The notes under the pieces: model-generated | What the model saw: the letters and a program-made list of their open reading frames with translations, nothing else | What the model was told of the DNA's origin: nothing | Database searches by the model: none | NCBI RefSeq assembly: GCF_004217545.1 | Contig: NZ_SHKY01000001.1 | Coordinates: 4,154,001 to 4,218,000 of the forward strand | Length of the DNA: 64,000 bases | Direction of reading: 5' to 3' | From: Krasilnikovia cinnamomea | GTDB lineage: Bacteria > Actinomycetota > Actinomycetes > Mycobacteriales > Micromonosporaceae | Shown here: positions 28,101-36,702 of the stretch, piece after piece | How positions within the stretch are numbered: position 1 is the stretch's first letter | How the letters are laid out: each line of letters opens with the position of its first letter | Position numbers and translations under genes: made by a program

Positions 28101-28155
28101 GGTCAGGCCAGGGTGGGGCGGGTCAGGCCAGGGTGGGGCGGGTCAGGCCAGGGTG
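28101..28155. repeat. 20-bp tandem repeat overlapping the aminotransferase stop
   Basis: Unit GGTCAGGCCAGGGTGGGGCG at 28101 and 28121, with a third partial copy from 28141 that contains the true stop codon (TCA 28143-28145) and last codons of the aminotransferase gene. The 3' end of the gene has thus been reiterated downstream. Confidence 0.9.
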
Positions 28156-29330
28156 CGTAGGCGGCGGGCGGCCTCGTCGATGACCTCCTCGCGTTTGCAG
28201 AACGCGAACCGGACCAGCCGCCGACCCTCCTCCTGGTGGTCGTAGAACACCTGGGTCGGTACCGCGACCACCCCGCACCGCTCCGGCAGGGACCGGCAGA
28301 ACTCCACCCCGTCGCTGCCGCCGAGTCCGGTGATGTCGGTGGTGACGAAGTAGGTTCCCTCGGCGGGCAGCACCGCGAACCCGGCGTCGGCGAGCCCGGC
28401 GACCAGCCGGTCCCGCCGGCGTTGCAGCCCGTCCCGGAACTGCGCGAAGTAGGAGTCCGGCAGGGCCAGCGCCACCGCCACGGCCGGCTGCAGCGGGCCC
28501 GCGTTGACGAACGTCAGGAACTGCTTGACCCGCAGCAGCGCGGACACCAGCGGAGCCGGTCCGGTGGCCCAGCCGACCTTCCAGCCCGTGCAGGAGAAGG
28601 TCTTGCCCGCCGACGAGATCCGGATGGTGCGCTCCCGCATGCCCGGCAGGGTGGCCAGCGGGATATGAGGTGCGGTGGCGTCCGTGAACACCAGATGCTC
28701 GTACACCTCGTCGGTCACCGCGTACACGTCGTGCTCGCGGCACAGGCTCGCGATGAGGGTGAGTTCGGCCGCGGTGAACACCTTGCCGGTGGGGTTGTGC
28801 GGCGAGTTGAGCAGGACGAGCCGGGTCCGTGGCCCGAAGGCGGCGCGCAGCTCACCTTCGTCGAAGCGGTACCGGCCGTCCGCGCCGGGGCGCAGCGTCA
28901 CCGGCCGGCGGACGGCCCCCGCCAGGGTGATCGAGGCCGCGTACGAGTCGTAGTACGGCTCGAAGCACACCACCTCGTCGCCCGCCTCGCACAGGGCGAG
29001 GATGCTGGCCGCGATCGCCTCGGTGGCCCCCGCAGTGACCGCCACCTCGGTGTCCGGGTCGCGGGTCAGCTCCCAGAAGCGCTGCTCATGGGCCGCGATG
29101 GCGGCCCGCAACGCCGGGATGCCGGGCAGCGGCGGGTACTGGTTCGCGCCCGACCGCAGCGCCTGGTGTGCCGCCGCGAGCATCTCCGGCGGGCCGTCCG
29201 TGTCCGGGAAGCCCTGCCCCAGGTTGACCGCGCCGGTGCGTACGGCTAATGCGGACATCTCGGTGAAGATGGTGGTGCCGAACGGGCGCATGCGGCCGAC
29301 GAGCGGGTCGGCCGGGATCGACGTCGTCAC
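28143..29330 (-). CDS. Class I/II PLP-dependent aminotransferase
   Basis: A 395-residue fold-type I aminotransferase. The PLP lysine is in SSAGKTFSCTGWKVGWATGP, the cofactor-binding NSPHNPTGKV and TDEVYEHLVF segments are intact, and the N-terminal GQGFPDTDGP motif is typical of the kynurenine/methionine (YbdL-like) and DapC-like branch. Candidates are N-succinyldiaminopimelate aminotransferase or a general aromatic/methionine aminotransferase; sequence alone does not decide. Convergent with glmM and followed by tandem repeats. Start MTTSIPADPLVGRMRPFGTTIF is natural for the family. Confidence 0.9.
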   Translation of the reverse strand: MTTSIPADPLVGRMRPFGTTIFTEMSALAVRTGAVNLGQGFPDTDGPPEMLAAAHQALRSGANQYPPLPGIPALRAAIAAHEQRFWELTRDPDTEVAVTAGATEAIAASILALCEAGDEVVCFEPYYDSYAASITLAGAVRRPVTLRPGADGRYRFDEGELRAAFGPRTRLVLLNSPHNPTGKVFTAAELTLIASLCREHDVYAVTDEVYEHLVFTDATAPHIPLATLPGMRERTIRISSAGKTFSCTGWKVGWATGPAPLVSALLRVKQFLTFVNAGPLQPAVAVALALPDSYFAQFRDGLQRRRDRLVAGLADAGFAVLPAEGTYFVTTDITGLGGSDGVEFCRSLPERCGVVAVPTQVFYDHQEEGRRLVRFAFCKREEVIDEAARRLRTLA

Positions 29331-29373
29331 GGCGCCAGCCTACGGGCGCGACGCGGGTTTGCGCCCCGGTCGT

Positions 29374-29505
29374 TCCCGCGAACCGCCCCGGCCTCCCGCG
29401 AACCGCCCCAGTCGTTTCCCGCGAACCGCCGCCGGGTTTCTCGCCGACCGCTCCGGTCGAGGCGGGGGCGGCTCTCGCTGACCGCTCCGGTCGAGGCGGG
29501 GGCGG
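29374..29505. repeat. Two short repeat families upstream of the aminotransferase
   Basis: CCCGCGAACCGCC occurs three times (about 29376, 29394, 29419), followed by two nearly identical 32-bp units at 29440-29471 and 29474-29505 that differ at one position and contain GACCGCTCCGGTCGAGGCGG. They fill the 180-bp gap between the two minus-strand genes. Confidence 0.8.
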
Positions 29506-29513
29506 CGTAGGTG

Positions 29514-30596
29514 CTACAGGATCACCTTGGTGCAGGACGCGGTCGCGAACGCGCCCTCGCGGGTGCGCTGGGCGACCTGCTCGCCGTCGACGGTGGCGCG
29601 GCAGCTGATGGTGCCCGAGTCCGTGCTGCCGCGGATGGCGGTGACCGACACCAGCGCGGCGCCCTTCATCGTGACCTTCTTGCGCCAGGGCAGCTTGACG
29701 TTGCTTTCCCGCTCGGGGGTCTCGCCGAGCTTCTTGGTGTAGAGGATGTCCGCGCGGCCGTCGCCGGTGACCTCGTACTCGACCGTGATCTCCTTGCCGT
29801 TGCCGCCCGGCAGGTTGGGCAGATCGGTCGGTAGGTCGGTGGGCAGGGTCGGCAGGTCGGTCGGGAGGTCCGTGGGCACGTTCGGGAGGTCCGGGACGTC
29901 CGGGACGTCCGTCGGGAGGTTGGAAACCGCGTCCTTGGCCTTGTCGGCGACCCGGTTGACCGCGAGCACGCTGGCCGTCACGGCACCGCCGCAAAGCAGC
30001 AGGGTGACCGCCAGGATGACCGCGATGATCGGGGCGTTGCTCCGTCGGGGCGCGGGCGGCGGCGGACCGTAGCCGGGCTGCGCGTACCCGGGCTGTGGGT
30101 AGCCGGGCTGCGCATAGCTGGGCTGGCCGTAGCCGGGCTGGCCGGGTCCAGCCTGGCCGTAGCCGGGCTGGCCGTAGGCCGGTGGTGGGTAGCCGGGCTG
30201 CTCGGGGCCCTGGGGGTCGTAGCCGGGCGGTGGGTAGCCGGGCTGGCCGGAGCCCTGAGGGTCGTAGTCCGGGGGGCCGTAGCCGGGTGGGGTCTGTCCG
30301 GGCGGGGGCTCGTAGCCGGCGCCGGGGGTGCCGGCCACGGTGGGGAACTTGGACGTCGGGGGGTACTGGTCCGGGCGCGCCTGCGGCAGTGACGCGAACC
30401 CGGGCTGGAACGTCGGCGGCTGCGGTGGCTGGTCCGGCCGGGACGAGAGCGGGTCGCCCCCTGCGGGGTACGGCGCGAGCGCGTCGCCCGAGGGCGCCGA
30501 CCACGGGTCGCCGGAGACCGGCGCGGGGGCCGTCGGGTCGTCGGAGCCAGGGGAGTTCGACGGCTGCTGGGGCTCTGCGGGTTGATTGTCGCTCAA
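29514..30596 (-). CDS. Pro/Gly/Tyr-rich membrane protein with MmpS-like C-terminal domain
   Basis: A 360-residue protein. Residues 1-190 are a disordered cytoplasmic region rich in PGYGQPGY and PPGYDPQG repeats. One TM helix follows at about 191-212 (APIIAVILAVTLLLCGGAVTASVL), then an extracytoplasmic spacer of repeated Pro-Thr-Asp-Leu (PTDLPTDLPTLPTDLP). The last 100 residues (EITVEYEVTGDGRADILYTKKLGET ... GTISCRATVDGEQVAQRTREG ... CTKVIL) have the beta-sandwich pattern of MmpS-type transport accessory proteins. Such proteins partner MmpL lipid exporters in mycobacteria; no MmpL gene is in the window. ATG 30596 has GAGAACC upstream, a weak ribosome site. Confidence 0.75.
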   Translation of the reverse strand: MSDNQPAEPQQPSNSPGSDDPTAPAPVSGDPWSAPSGDALAPYPAGGDPLSSRPDQPPQPPTFQPGFASLPQARPDQYPPTSKFPTVAGTPGAGYEPPPGQTPPGYGPPDYDPQGSGQPGYPPPGYDPQGPEQPGYPPPAYGQPGYGQAGPGQPGYGQPSYAQPGYPQPGYAQPGYGPPPPAPRRSNAPIIAVILAVTLLLCGGAVTASVLAVNRVADKAKDAVSNLPTDVPDVPDLPNVPTDLPTDLPTLPTDLPTDLPNLPGGNGKEITVEYEVTGDGRADILYTKKLGETPERESNVKLPWRKKVTMKGAALVSVTAIRGSTDSGTISCRATVDGEQVAQRTREGAFATASCTKVIL

Positions 30597-30795
30597 GGTT
30601 CTCTCCCGGTGCGCGCACGTCGTGGCGGTAGCCGACGGTACGCCTGCCGTGCCACCGGCCCGCAGGCGACGTGGCCGATACGGCCGTATGCGGGGTAGGC
30701 CCCGGTAGGGTTCCGGGCTGGCCGAACGGCCATTTCGCTCAGGGTCGATGCGTGAAAGTGGCTACTTCGCGCAAGACGCGTGAGCGATCGTCCGC

Positions 30796-30801
30796 TACGC
30801 T
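30796..30801 (+). promoter_or_regulatory. -10 box of a leaderless glmS transcript
   Basis: TACGCT with 7 nt to the ATG at 30809 and no Shine-Dalgarno. Identical hexamer and spacing occur before alr at 36690. Confidence 0.5.
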
Positions 30802-30808
30802 GCCCCAC

Positions 30809-32689
30809 ATGTGTGGGATCGTGGGATACGTAGGTAGCCGCCCGGCGCTCGGCATCGTCCTCGAAGGGCTGCGGCGGCTGGAGTACCGGGGATACGACTC
30901 GGCGGGTGTCGCCGTCATCAGCAATGGGTCTGTGCGCATGGAGAAGCGCGCGGGCAAGCTCGCCAACCTGGAGAAGGCGCTGGCCGATCGGGGCCCCGAC
31001 GGCATCGCGGCCGGGTCCACCGGCATCGGGCACACCCGCTGGGCGACGCACGGCGGGCCGACCGACCGCAACGCCCACCCCCACCTGTCCGCCGACGGCC
31101 GCGTCGCGGTGATCCACAACGGCATCATCGAGAACTTCACCCGGCTGCGCGCCGAACTGCAGGCGACCGGCGTCGAGTTCGCCAGCGACACGGACACCGA
31201 GTGCGCCGCGCACCTGCTGGCGGCCGAGATGCGTGAGCTGCGGGCGGCCGGTGCCGAGGGGCCGCAGGCGCTGGCCGAGGGCATGCGGCGGGTCTGCCGC
31301 CGCCTCGAGGGCGCGTTCACCCTGCTGGCGGTCGACGTGGCGGTGCCGGACGCGGTGGTCGGCGCCCGGCGCAACTCCCCGCTGGTGGTGGGCCGGGGCG
31401 AGGGCGAGAACTACCTCGCCAGCGACGTGTCGGCGTTCATCGAGCACACCCGCGAGGCGGTGGAACTGGGCCAGGACCAGGTGGTCCTGATCACCCCGGC
31501 GGGCATCGAGATCACCGACTTCGCCGGGCAGCCGTCCGCCGGCAAGGACTTCCACATCGACTGGGACGCCTCGGCCGCCGAGAAGGGCGGCTACGAGTAC
31601 TTCATGCTCAAGGAGATCGCCGAGCAGCCCCAGGCGATCCACGACACCCTGCTCGGGCGGCTCTCCGAGCGCGGCGAGATCATCCTCGATGAGGTGCGCC
31701 TCACCGACCAGGATCTGCGCGATGTCGACAAGGTGTTCATCGTCGCGTGCGGCACCGCGTACCACTCCGGGCTGGTCGCCAAGTACGCCATCGAGCACTG
31801 GACCCGGATCCCGTGCGAGGTGGAGCTGGCCAGCGAGTTCCGCTACCGCGACCCGGTGCTCGACCGGTCCACCCTGGTGGTCGCGATCAGCCAGTCCGGC
31901 GAGACCATGGACACCCTGATGGCGCTGCGGCACGCCAAGGAGCAGAAGGCCCGCGTGCTGGCCATCTGCAACACCAACGGCTCGACCATCCCCCGCGAGT
32001 CCGACGCCGTGCTCTACACCCACGGCGGCCCGGAGATCGCGGTCGCCTCTACCAAGGCGTTCCTCACCCAGCTGGTCGCGTGCTACCTGATCGGCCTGCA
32101 CCTCGCCCAGGTCCGCGGCGTCATGTACGCCGACGAGGTGGCCGCGGTCGTCTCCCGGCTCATGGAGACCCCCGACCACCTGCGGCAGCTGCTCGACACC
32201 ATGGAGGACGTCCGGCAGCTGGCCCGCGACCTCAAGACGGCGTCCACGGTGCTGTTCATCGGGCGGCACGTCGGCTACCCGGTGGCCCTGGAGGGCGCGC
32301 TCAAGCTCAAGGAGCTGGCGTACATGCACGCGGAGGGTTTCGCGGCCGGTGAGCTCAAGCACGGCCCGATCGCGCTGATCGACGAGGGCACCCCGGTGGT
32401 GTGCGTGGTGCCCTCGCCCGCCGGTCGCGGGGTGCTGCGGGACAAGGTCGTCTCCAACATCCAGGAGGTCCGTGCCCGGGGCGCCCGCACGATCGTCATC
32501 GCGGAGGAGGGCGATGAGGCGGTACGCCCGTTCGCCGACCACCTCATCGAGGTGCCGCGTACCCCCACCCTGCTGGCGCCGCTGATGACCACCGTGCCGC
32601 TGCAGATCCTCGCCTGCGAGATCGCCGCCGCCCGTGGCCACGACGTCGACCAGCCGCGCAACCTGGCCAAGTCCGTCACCGTGGAGTGA
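30809..32689 (+). CDS. glmS: Glutamine-fructose-6-phosphate aminotransferase GlmS
   Basis: A 626-residue enzyme making glucosamine-6-P from fructose-6-P and glutamine. The start is fixed by MCGIVGYVG: Cys2 becomes the N-terminal nucleophile of the glutaminase domain (about 1-230, with HTRWATHGGPTDRNAHPH). Two SIS isomerase domains follow (about 300-425 with ACGTAYHSGLVAK and SQSGETMDTL; about 475-610) and the C-terminus ends NLAKSVTVE as usual. A -10-like hexamer 7 nt before the ATG points to a leaderless mRNA. Its last 14 nt overlap the convergent DUF1023 gene. Confidence 0.97.
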   Translation: MCGIVGYVGSRPALGIVLEGLRRLEYRGYDSAGVAVISNGSVRMEKRAGKLANLEKALADRGPDGIAAGSTGIGHTRWATHGGPTDRNAHPHLSADGRVAVIHNGIIENFTRLRAELQATGVEFASDTDTECAAHLLAAEMRELRAAGAEGPQALAEGMRRVCRRLEGAFTLLAVDVAVPDAVVGARRNSPLVVGRGEGENYLASDVSAFIEHTREAVELGQDQVVLITPAGIEITDFAGQPSAGKDFHIDWDASAAEKGGYEYFMLKEIAEQPQAIHDTLLGRLSERGEIILDEVRLTDQDLRDVDKVFIVACGTAYHSGLVAKYAIEHWTRIPCEVELASEFRYRDPVLDRSTLVVAISQSGETMDTLMALRHAKEQKARVLAICNTNGSTIPRESDAVLYTHGGPEIAVASTKAFLTQLVACYLIGLHLAQVRGVMYADEVAAVVSRLMETPDHLRQLLDTMEDVRQLARDLKTASTVLFIGRHVGYPVALEGALKLKELAYMHAEGFAAGELKHGPIALIDEGTPVVCVVPSPAGRGVLRDKVVSNIQEVRARGARTIVIAEEGDEAVRPFADHLIEVPRTPTLLAPLMTTVPLQILACEIAAARGHDVDQPRNLAKSVTVE

Positions 32690-34289
32690 CATCGCGTCCC
32701 ACCGTGATGTTCGTGATCGCGTCCAGCGCCGGGCGGCCTCGGTCCCAGTAGCCGAGGTGCCCGGCGTCGGGCTGGCTGGCGAAGACCCGGGCCCCGAACG
32801 CCGGGTCGCTCGGATTGCGGCCGAACCACAGATCGTCCTCGGGACGGCCGAACGCCAGCACGGCACCGAGGCCGGGCACGGTCGCCGTGACGGCGAGATC
32901 GGCGGCCAGGCCGCGTGGCGCGAGGGCGGCGTACTGGATGATGTCCGACCGGGAGGTCGACGACCACACGTGCCCCGTGGGCACGCTCAGCGCTCCGGCG
33001 GAATTCACGCCGACCCCCGGGGAGCCCACGAAGATCACGTCGTCGGCGGCGAGTTCCGGCGCGACCGCCGCCCGCCCCACGACCAGCGAGCCGTAGCTGT
33101 GCCCGAGAACGGTCCGGTGCGCCCGGCCACCCTCGTGGGCGGCGTCCAGTCCATCCTGGAACCGGCGTAGCCGCGCCGCGCCCGCCTCCGCCCGGCCCGT
33201 GCCCGCGGCCTCGTCCACGAAGTCCGGCGCGTCGTAGTCCAGCCACAGCACCGCGCTCGTCGCGGCCGCCGGTGCCACCCGCCCCGCCTGGGCCGCGACG
33301 CGTTCCGCGTGCCGCAGCTCCCCGTCGTACGAGGCGAGGCCCGCGGTCATGCCGGGCACGTGGGTGAGGACGTGGTCGGCCCGGTCCGGGTCGCCGAGCG
33401 CCACCACCACCCGGCCCTCGCCCGCGAGATCCAGCCGCAGCAGGTACGCCCGCGGCCCCGCGTCGTCCGCGAGCCGGTCGGTCAGCGTGGCGAGGCCGTC
33501 CCGGAGCTCGTGTAGCCGCTTGCGTTCACCACCGTGCGCCTTCGCGAGGGCCCGGTCCAGTTCGGCGCGTTGCTGTTCCAGCAACAGCCGGTTGGCCAGA
33601 TCCCGATCGGCGGCAGGCAGGCCGTCCAAGGTGGCGATGGCGGACGGCTCCGTGGCCGCTGACCACAGCCGCTGGGCCGGTGTCAGGGCTTCCCACCAGG
33701 CGCGAACCTCGGCCGGGGAGGCGGTGCACGAGGGTGGGGAGGCGCCCGCCGACGGCGGCGGGGCCGCGAGCCACCCTTCGCCGGTCCTTCCGGAACGGGC
33801 GTCGATGAGTGGTCCGATCGCCGCACTCAGCTCCGCCAGCCGGCGCGCGGCCACGCCGTCCGCCGTCGTGGCGAGGGACAACGCGGCGGCGAGCGCGGTG
33901 GCCGCCTCGGTGGCGGCCGCCTGCGCGGTGGGACCGTCCCGGAGATTGCCCTCGTCGTCGAAGCTCGTCCCCGCGCGCCGGGCCGCGGCCAACGCCGTGG
34001 CCAGCAACGCCCGGGCCCGAGTCAGCGCACCGGCGAACTCGCTCAGCGCCTGATCGGCCCGGTAACAGGCAAGGCGGAACACCTCCAGGCCGCGCCTCAG
34101 CCGGGTCAGCCGCGCCAGTGCGGCGAGGGCGGCGGCGCCGGTCCAGCGGGACGCCAGCCGGGCCCCGTGCTGCTGCAGCTCGGCCGACCAGAGTCCAGCG
34201 GCGCCCGCCCGGGACCGCCACCCGTGGGAAGCGTCCACCCAGCGGGCCGGGTCGGTCGCCCGCAACCTGGCGAAGGCCGAGGAACTCAT
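32676..34289 (-). CDS. DUF1023 alpha/beta hydrolase with ESX-like N-terminal helices
   Basis: A 537-residue protein. Residues about 1-200 are Ala-rich helices resembling the WXG100/ESX-type helical domain. The C-terminal half is a DUF1023 alpha/beta hydrolase with the nucleophile elbow GHSYGS (in TVLGHSYGSLVVGRAA), a 'YLLRLDLAGEGRVVVALGDPDRADHVLTHVPGMTAGL' core and a final GHLGYWD that supplies the catalytic His. No signal peptide is visible, as for ESX substrates. ATG 34289 overlaps the stop of the small upstream gene (ATGA), so the pair is translationally coupled. Family members in actinomycetes are often encoded with small ESX-like partners; a secreted lipase/esterase or effector role is inferred. 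Confidence 0.8.
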   Translation of the reverse strand: MSSSAFARLRATDPARWVDASHGWRSRAGAAGLWSAELQQHGARLASRWTGAAALAALARLTRLRRGLEVFRLACYRADQALSEFAGALTRARALLATALAAARRAGTSFDDEGNLRDGPTAQAAATEAATALAAALSLATTADGVAARRLAELSAAIGPLIDARSGRTGEGWLAAPPPSAGASPPSCTASPAEVRAWWEALTPAQRLWSAATEPSAIATLDGLPAADRDLANRLLLEQQRAELDRALAKAHGGERKRLHELRDGLATLTDRLADDAGPRAYLLRLDLAGEGRVVVALGDPDRADHVLTHVPGMTAGLASYDGELRHAERVAAQAGRVAPAAATSAVLWLDYDAPDFVDEAAGTGRAEAGAARLRRFQDGLDAAHEGGRAHRTVLGHSYGSLVVGRAAVAPELAADDVIFVGSPGVGVNSAGALSVPTGHVWSSTSRSDIIQYAALAPRGLAADLAVTATVPGLGAVLAFGRPEDDLWFGRNPSDPAFGARVFASQPDAGHLGYWDRGRPALDAITNITVGRDVTPR

Positions 34290-34582
34290 CGGCCCCTCGC
34301 GGTCGCGCGGCTTAGCCGGGCCGCGGCCAGGGCATCCGCGCCGTCGTATCCGTCGGCGGTGATGAGCAGGTCGTGTCCGGTCGCCTCGAGGCCGGTGGCG
34401 AGCGTCGAGGCGATCCGGCGGGCGTCCTCGGCCAGGGTGGCGGCGGCGCTGGAGGTCTCCCAACGGGGCACCATCACGGTGGGTGGTGGCTGCGCCCCGG
34501 CGGCGACGCGGGCGCCGGTGGCGCTCAGCTCGCGCGCGGCGTGGCGCACCTCGTGAGTATCGACTTCCAGGTCGGCCGTCAT
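34286..34582 (-). CDS. Small helical ESX/WXG100-like protein
   Basis: A 98-residue protein that is mostly helix and starts [22 protein letters not shown], the pattern of the first helix of WXG100-like proteins. The turn has Trp-Glu-Thr in place of Trp-x-Gly, so it is a variant. GGAGG sits about 6 nt before ATG 34582. It overlaps the DUF1023 gene by 4 nt. Probable binding partner or chaperone of that protein, by analogy with known ESX-type pairs. Confidence 0.7.
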   Translation of the reverse strand: MTADLEVDTHEVRHAARELSATGARVAAGAQPPPTVMVPRWETSSAAATLAEDARRIASTLATGLEATGHDLLITADGYDGADALAAARLSRATARGR

Positions 34583-34740
34583 CGGCAACCTCCGGGTGGG
34601 GAGACGGGACGGTACGACCGTAGGGGTCGGGTGGGACGGAATGGCGGGCCTGTGGACGGCCGGCTCCGGCCGTACCGATGGCTGTCCACAGGCCTTGCCA
34701 CGACGGGCGGTGACCCTCTGAACGGGCCGCCCGCGCCCAC

Positions 34741-34746
34741 TAGGGT
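34741..34746 (+). promoter_or_regulatory. -10 box of a leaderless acpS transcript
   Basis: TAGGGT, 7 nt before GTG 34754, with no Shine-Dalgarno between. Confidence 0.5.
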
Positions 34747-34753
34747 TGGCTCT

Positions 34754-35122
34754 GTGATCGTGTCTGTCGGCATCGACGTCGTCCTGGTGGACCGTTTCGC
34801 CCGGGCCCTGGAGCGCACGCCGTTGCTGGCGGACCGGCTGTTCACCGATTCCGAGCGGCTGACGCCGTCGGGCAATCCGCGCTCGCCGGAGTCGCTGGCC
34901 GCGCGGTTCGCGGCCAAGGAGGCCGTCGCCAAGGCGCTCGGTGCCCCGACCGGTCTGCGCTGGCACGACTGCGAGATCGTCTCGGACCCGGACGGGCGGC
35001 CGTGGTTGACGGTTTCCGGTACGGTCGCCGCGGTCGCCGCGGAGCGCGGCGTGAACCGCTGGCACCTGTCGTTGTCGCACGACGGCGGTATCGCCTCGGC
35101 GATGGTCGTCGCGGAGGCCTGA
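34754..35122 (+). CDS. acpS: Holo-[acyl-carrier-protein] synthase AcpS
   Basis: A 122-residue phosphopantetheinyl transferase that activates ACP with the CoA-derived arm. Both Mg-binding motifs are present: [10 protein letters not shown] near the N-terminus and [13 protein letters not shown] about 50 residues later, plus the C-terminal [20 protein letters not shown] 34754 gives the usual V-I-V-S-V-G-I-D start. Apparently leaderless. The gene is followed at 97 bp by nnrD. Confidence 0.95.
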   Translation: MIVSVGIDVVLVDRFARALERTPLLADRLFTDSERLTPSGNPRSPESLAARFAAKEAVAKALGAPTGLRWHDCEIVSDPDGRPWLTVSGTVAAVAAERGVNRWHLSLSHDGGIASAMVVAEA

Positions 35123-35218
35123 CCAGCTCAGCGGGGTGGCGGCCGGAAAATGTCGGACCCCGGGCATACAACTGGCGCGACGCCGGGGACGCCGGCGACG
35201 CCGAGGGCGAGGAGCGCG

Positions 35219-36670
35219 ATGCGGCAGGCGTGGCGGGTGGCGGAGGTGCGGGCGGCCGAGCGGGCGCTGATGGCGACGCTGCCGGAAGGCACCCTCATGC
35301 AGCGGGCCGCGGCGGGGCTGGCCCGCCGGTGCGCTCTGCTGCTCAAGGAGCGCGGTGGGGTCCGCGGCGCCCGGGTGCTACTACTGGTCGGCAGCGGCGA
35401 CAACGGCGGCGACACGCTGTATGCGGGTGCGGCGCTGGCCGCCCGGGGCGCGGCCGTGCGGGCGCTGCTGCTGCGGCCGGACCGGGTGCATCTCGCGGGT
35501 CTCGCGGCGCTGCGCGACGCCGGTGGCCGCACCGTACGGGAGCTGCCCGAGTTTGCCGACCTCGTGCTGGACGGCATCGTCGGTATCGGCGGCAGCGGCG
35601 GGCTCCGGGCGCCCGCCACCGAGCACGTCGCCCGGCTCGGCGCCCTGCGTGCCCGCGACGGCGCCCGCCCGCCCGTGGTCGCGGTCGACGTGCCCAGCGG
35701 GGTCGCGGTGGACACCGGCGACGTGCCGGGAGTCGCGGTCACCGCGGACGTCACGGTCACGTTCGGCTGCCTCAAGCCCGCGCACCTGGTCGGCCCGGCC
35801 GCCGCCCGCGCGGGCCACGTCGAGCTGGTCGATATCGGACTTGGTCCGGTGCTGCGGGGTGATCCGGCGATCCGCGTCCCGGACGCCGCGGACATCGCGG
35901 CGTGGTGGCCCCAGCCCGGCCCGACCTCCGACAAGTATTCGCGCGGGGTCGTCGGGGTCGCCACCGGCTCCGGGCGGTATCCGGGCGCCGCAGTCCTGTC
36001 CGTGGCCGGTGCGCTGGCGGGACCGACCGGCCTGATCCGATTCGCGGGCAGCGCCCACGCCGAGGTCGTCCGCGCACACCCGTCCGTGATCGCGGTGCCC
36101 CGGGTGGCTGACGCCGGTCGCGTACAGGCGTGGGCCTGCGGCTCCGGGCTGGGCACGGGCGACGACGCGCGCACCGAACTGCGCAGCGTCCTGGCCTCGG
36201 CGGTGCCCGTGCTGCTGGACGCGGACGCGCTGACCCTGCTGGTGGACGGCCAGCACGCCACCGACCTGCGCCGGGACGCCCCCCTGGTGATCACCCCGCA
36301 CGACGGCGAGTTCGCCCGGCTGGCGGGGGAAGCGCCCGGGGCGGACCGGATCGGCGCCGCCTGCAAGCTCGCCGCCTGGATCAACGGGGTGGTGCTGCTC
36401 AAGGGTGACCGCACCATCGTCGCCACCCCGGCCGGCGAGGTATGGGTCAACCCGACCGGCAGCCCGGCGCTGGCCACCGCCGGCAGCGGCGACGTGCTGG
36501 CGGGCCTGCTGGGTTCCCTGCTGGCCGCGGGGCTGGCACCCGAACGCGCGGCGGTCGCCGCGGCGTACGTGCACGGGCTGGCCGGGCGGCGGGCCGCGCT
36601 GGACGGCCCCGTCACCGCACCCGACGTCGCGGCCGCGCTGCGGCCCGTGCTGGCCGACCTGCTGGCCTGA
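35219..36670 (+). CDS. nnrD: Bifunctional NAD(P)HX epimerase/dehydratase
   Basis: A 483-residue metabolite-repair enzyme. The N-terminal YjeF epimerase domain (about 1-210: AERALMATLPEGTLMQRAA, VGSGDNGGDTLYA, VDVPSGV) is fused to the C-terminal ADP/ATP-dependent NAD(P)HX dehydratase (about 225-483: KYSRGVVGVATGSGRYPGAAVLS, VLLDADALTLL, VITPHDGEFARL, PALATAGSGDVLAG). The fusion is the common bacterial form. ATG 35219 has GAGGGCGAGGAG upstream. Its stop overlaps an in-frame ATG of alr at 36670. Confidence 0.93.
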   Translation: MRQAWRVAEVRAAERALMATLPEGTLMQRAAAGLARRCALLLKERGGVRGARVLLLVGSGDNGGDTLYAGAALAARGAAVRALLLRPDRVHLAGLAALRDAGGRTVRELPEFADLVLDGIVGIGGSGGLRAPATEHVARLGALRARDGARPPVVAVDVPSGVAVDTGDVPGVAVTADVTVTFGCLKPAHLVGPAAARAGHVELVDIGLGPVLRGDPAIRVPDAADIAAWWPQPGPTSDKYSRGVVGVATGSGRYPGAAVLSVAGALAGPTGLIRFAGSAHAEVVRAHPSVIAVPRVADAGRVQAWACGSGLGTGDDARTELRSVLASAVPVLLDADALTLLVDGQHATDLRRDAPLVITPHDGEFARLAGEAPGADRIGAACKLAAWINGVVLLKGDRTIVATPAGEVWVNPTGSPALATAGSGDVLAGLLGSLLAAGLAPERAAVAAAYVHGLAGRRAALDGPVTAPDVAAALRPVLADLLA

Positions 36671-36689
36671 TGTCCACCAGACCCCTCAG

Positions 36690-36695
36690 TACGCT
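36690..36695 (+). promoter_or_regulatory. -10 box of a leaderless alr transcript
   Basis: TACGCT, 7 nt before ATG 36703, the same hexamer and spacing as at glmS. Confidence 0.45.
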
Positions 36696-36702
36696 GGTGC
36701 CC

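Noticed and set aside
28101..28155. Possible CRISPR array
   Set aside because: Units are directly adjacent with no spacers, and there are no cas genes. The same holds for the 48522-48703 array, whose units are 8 bp.
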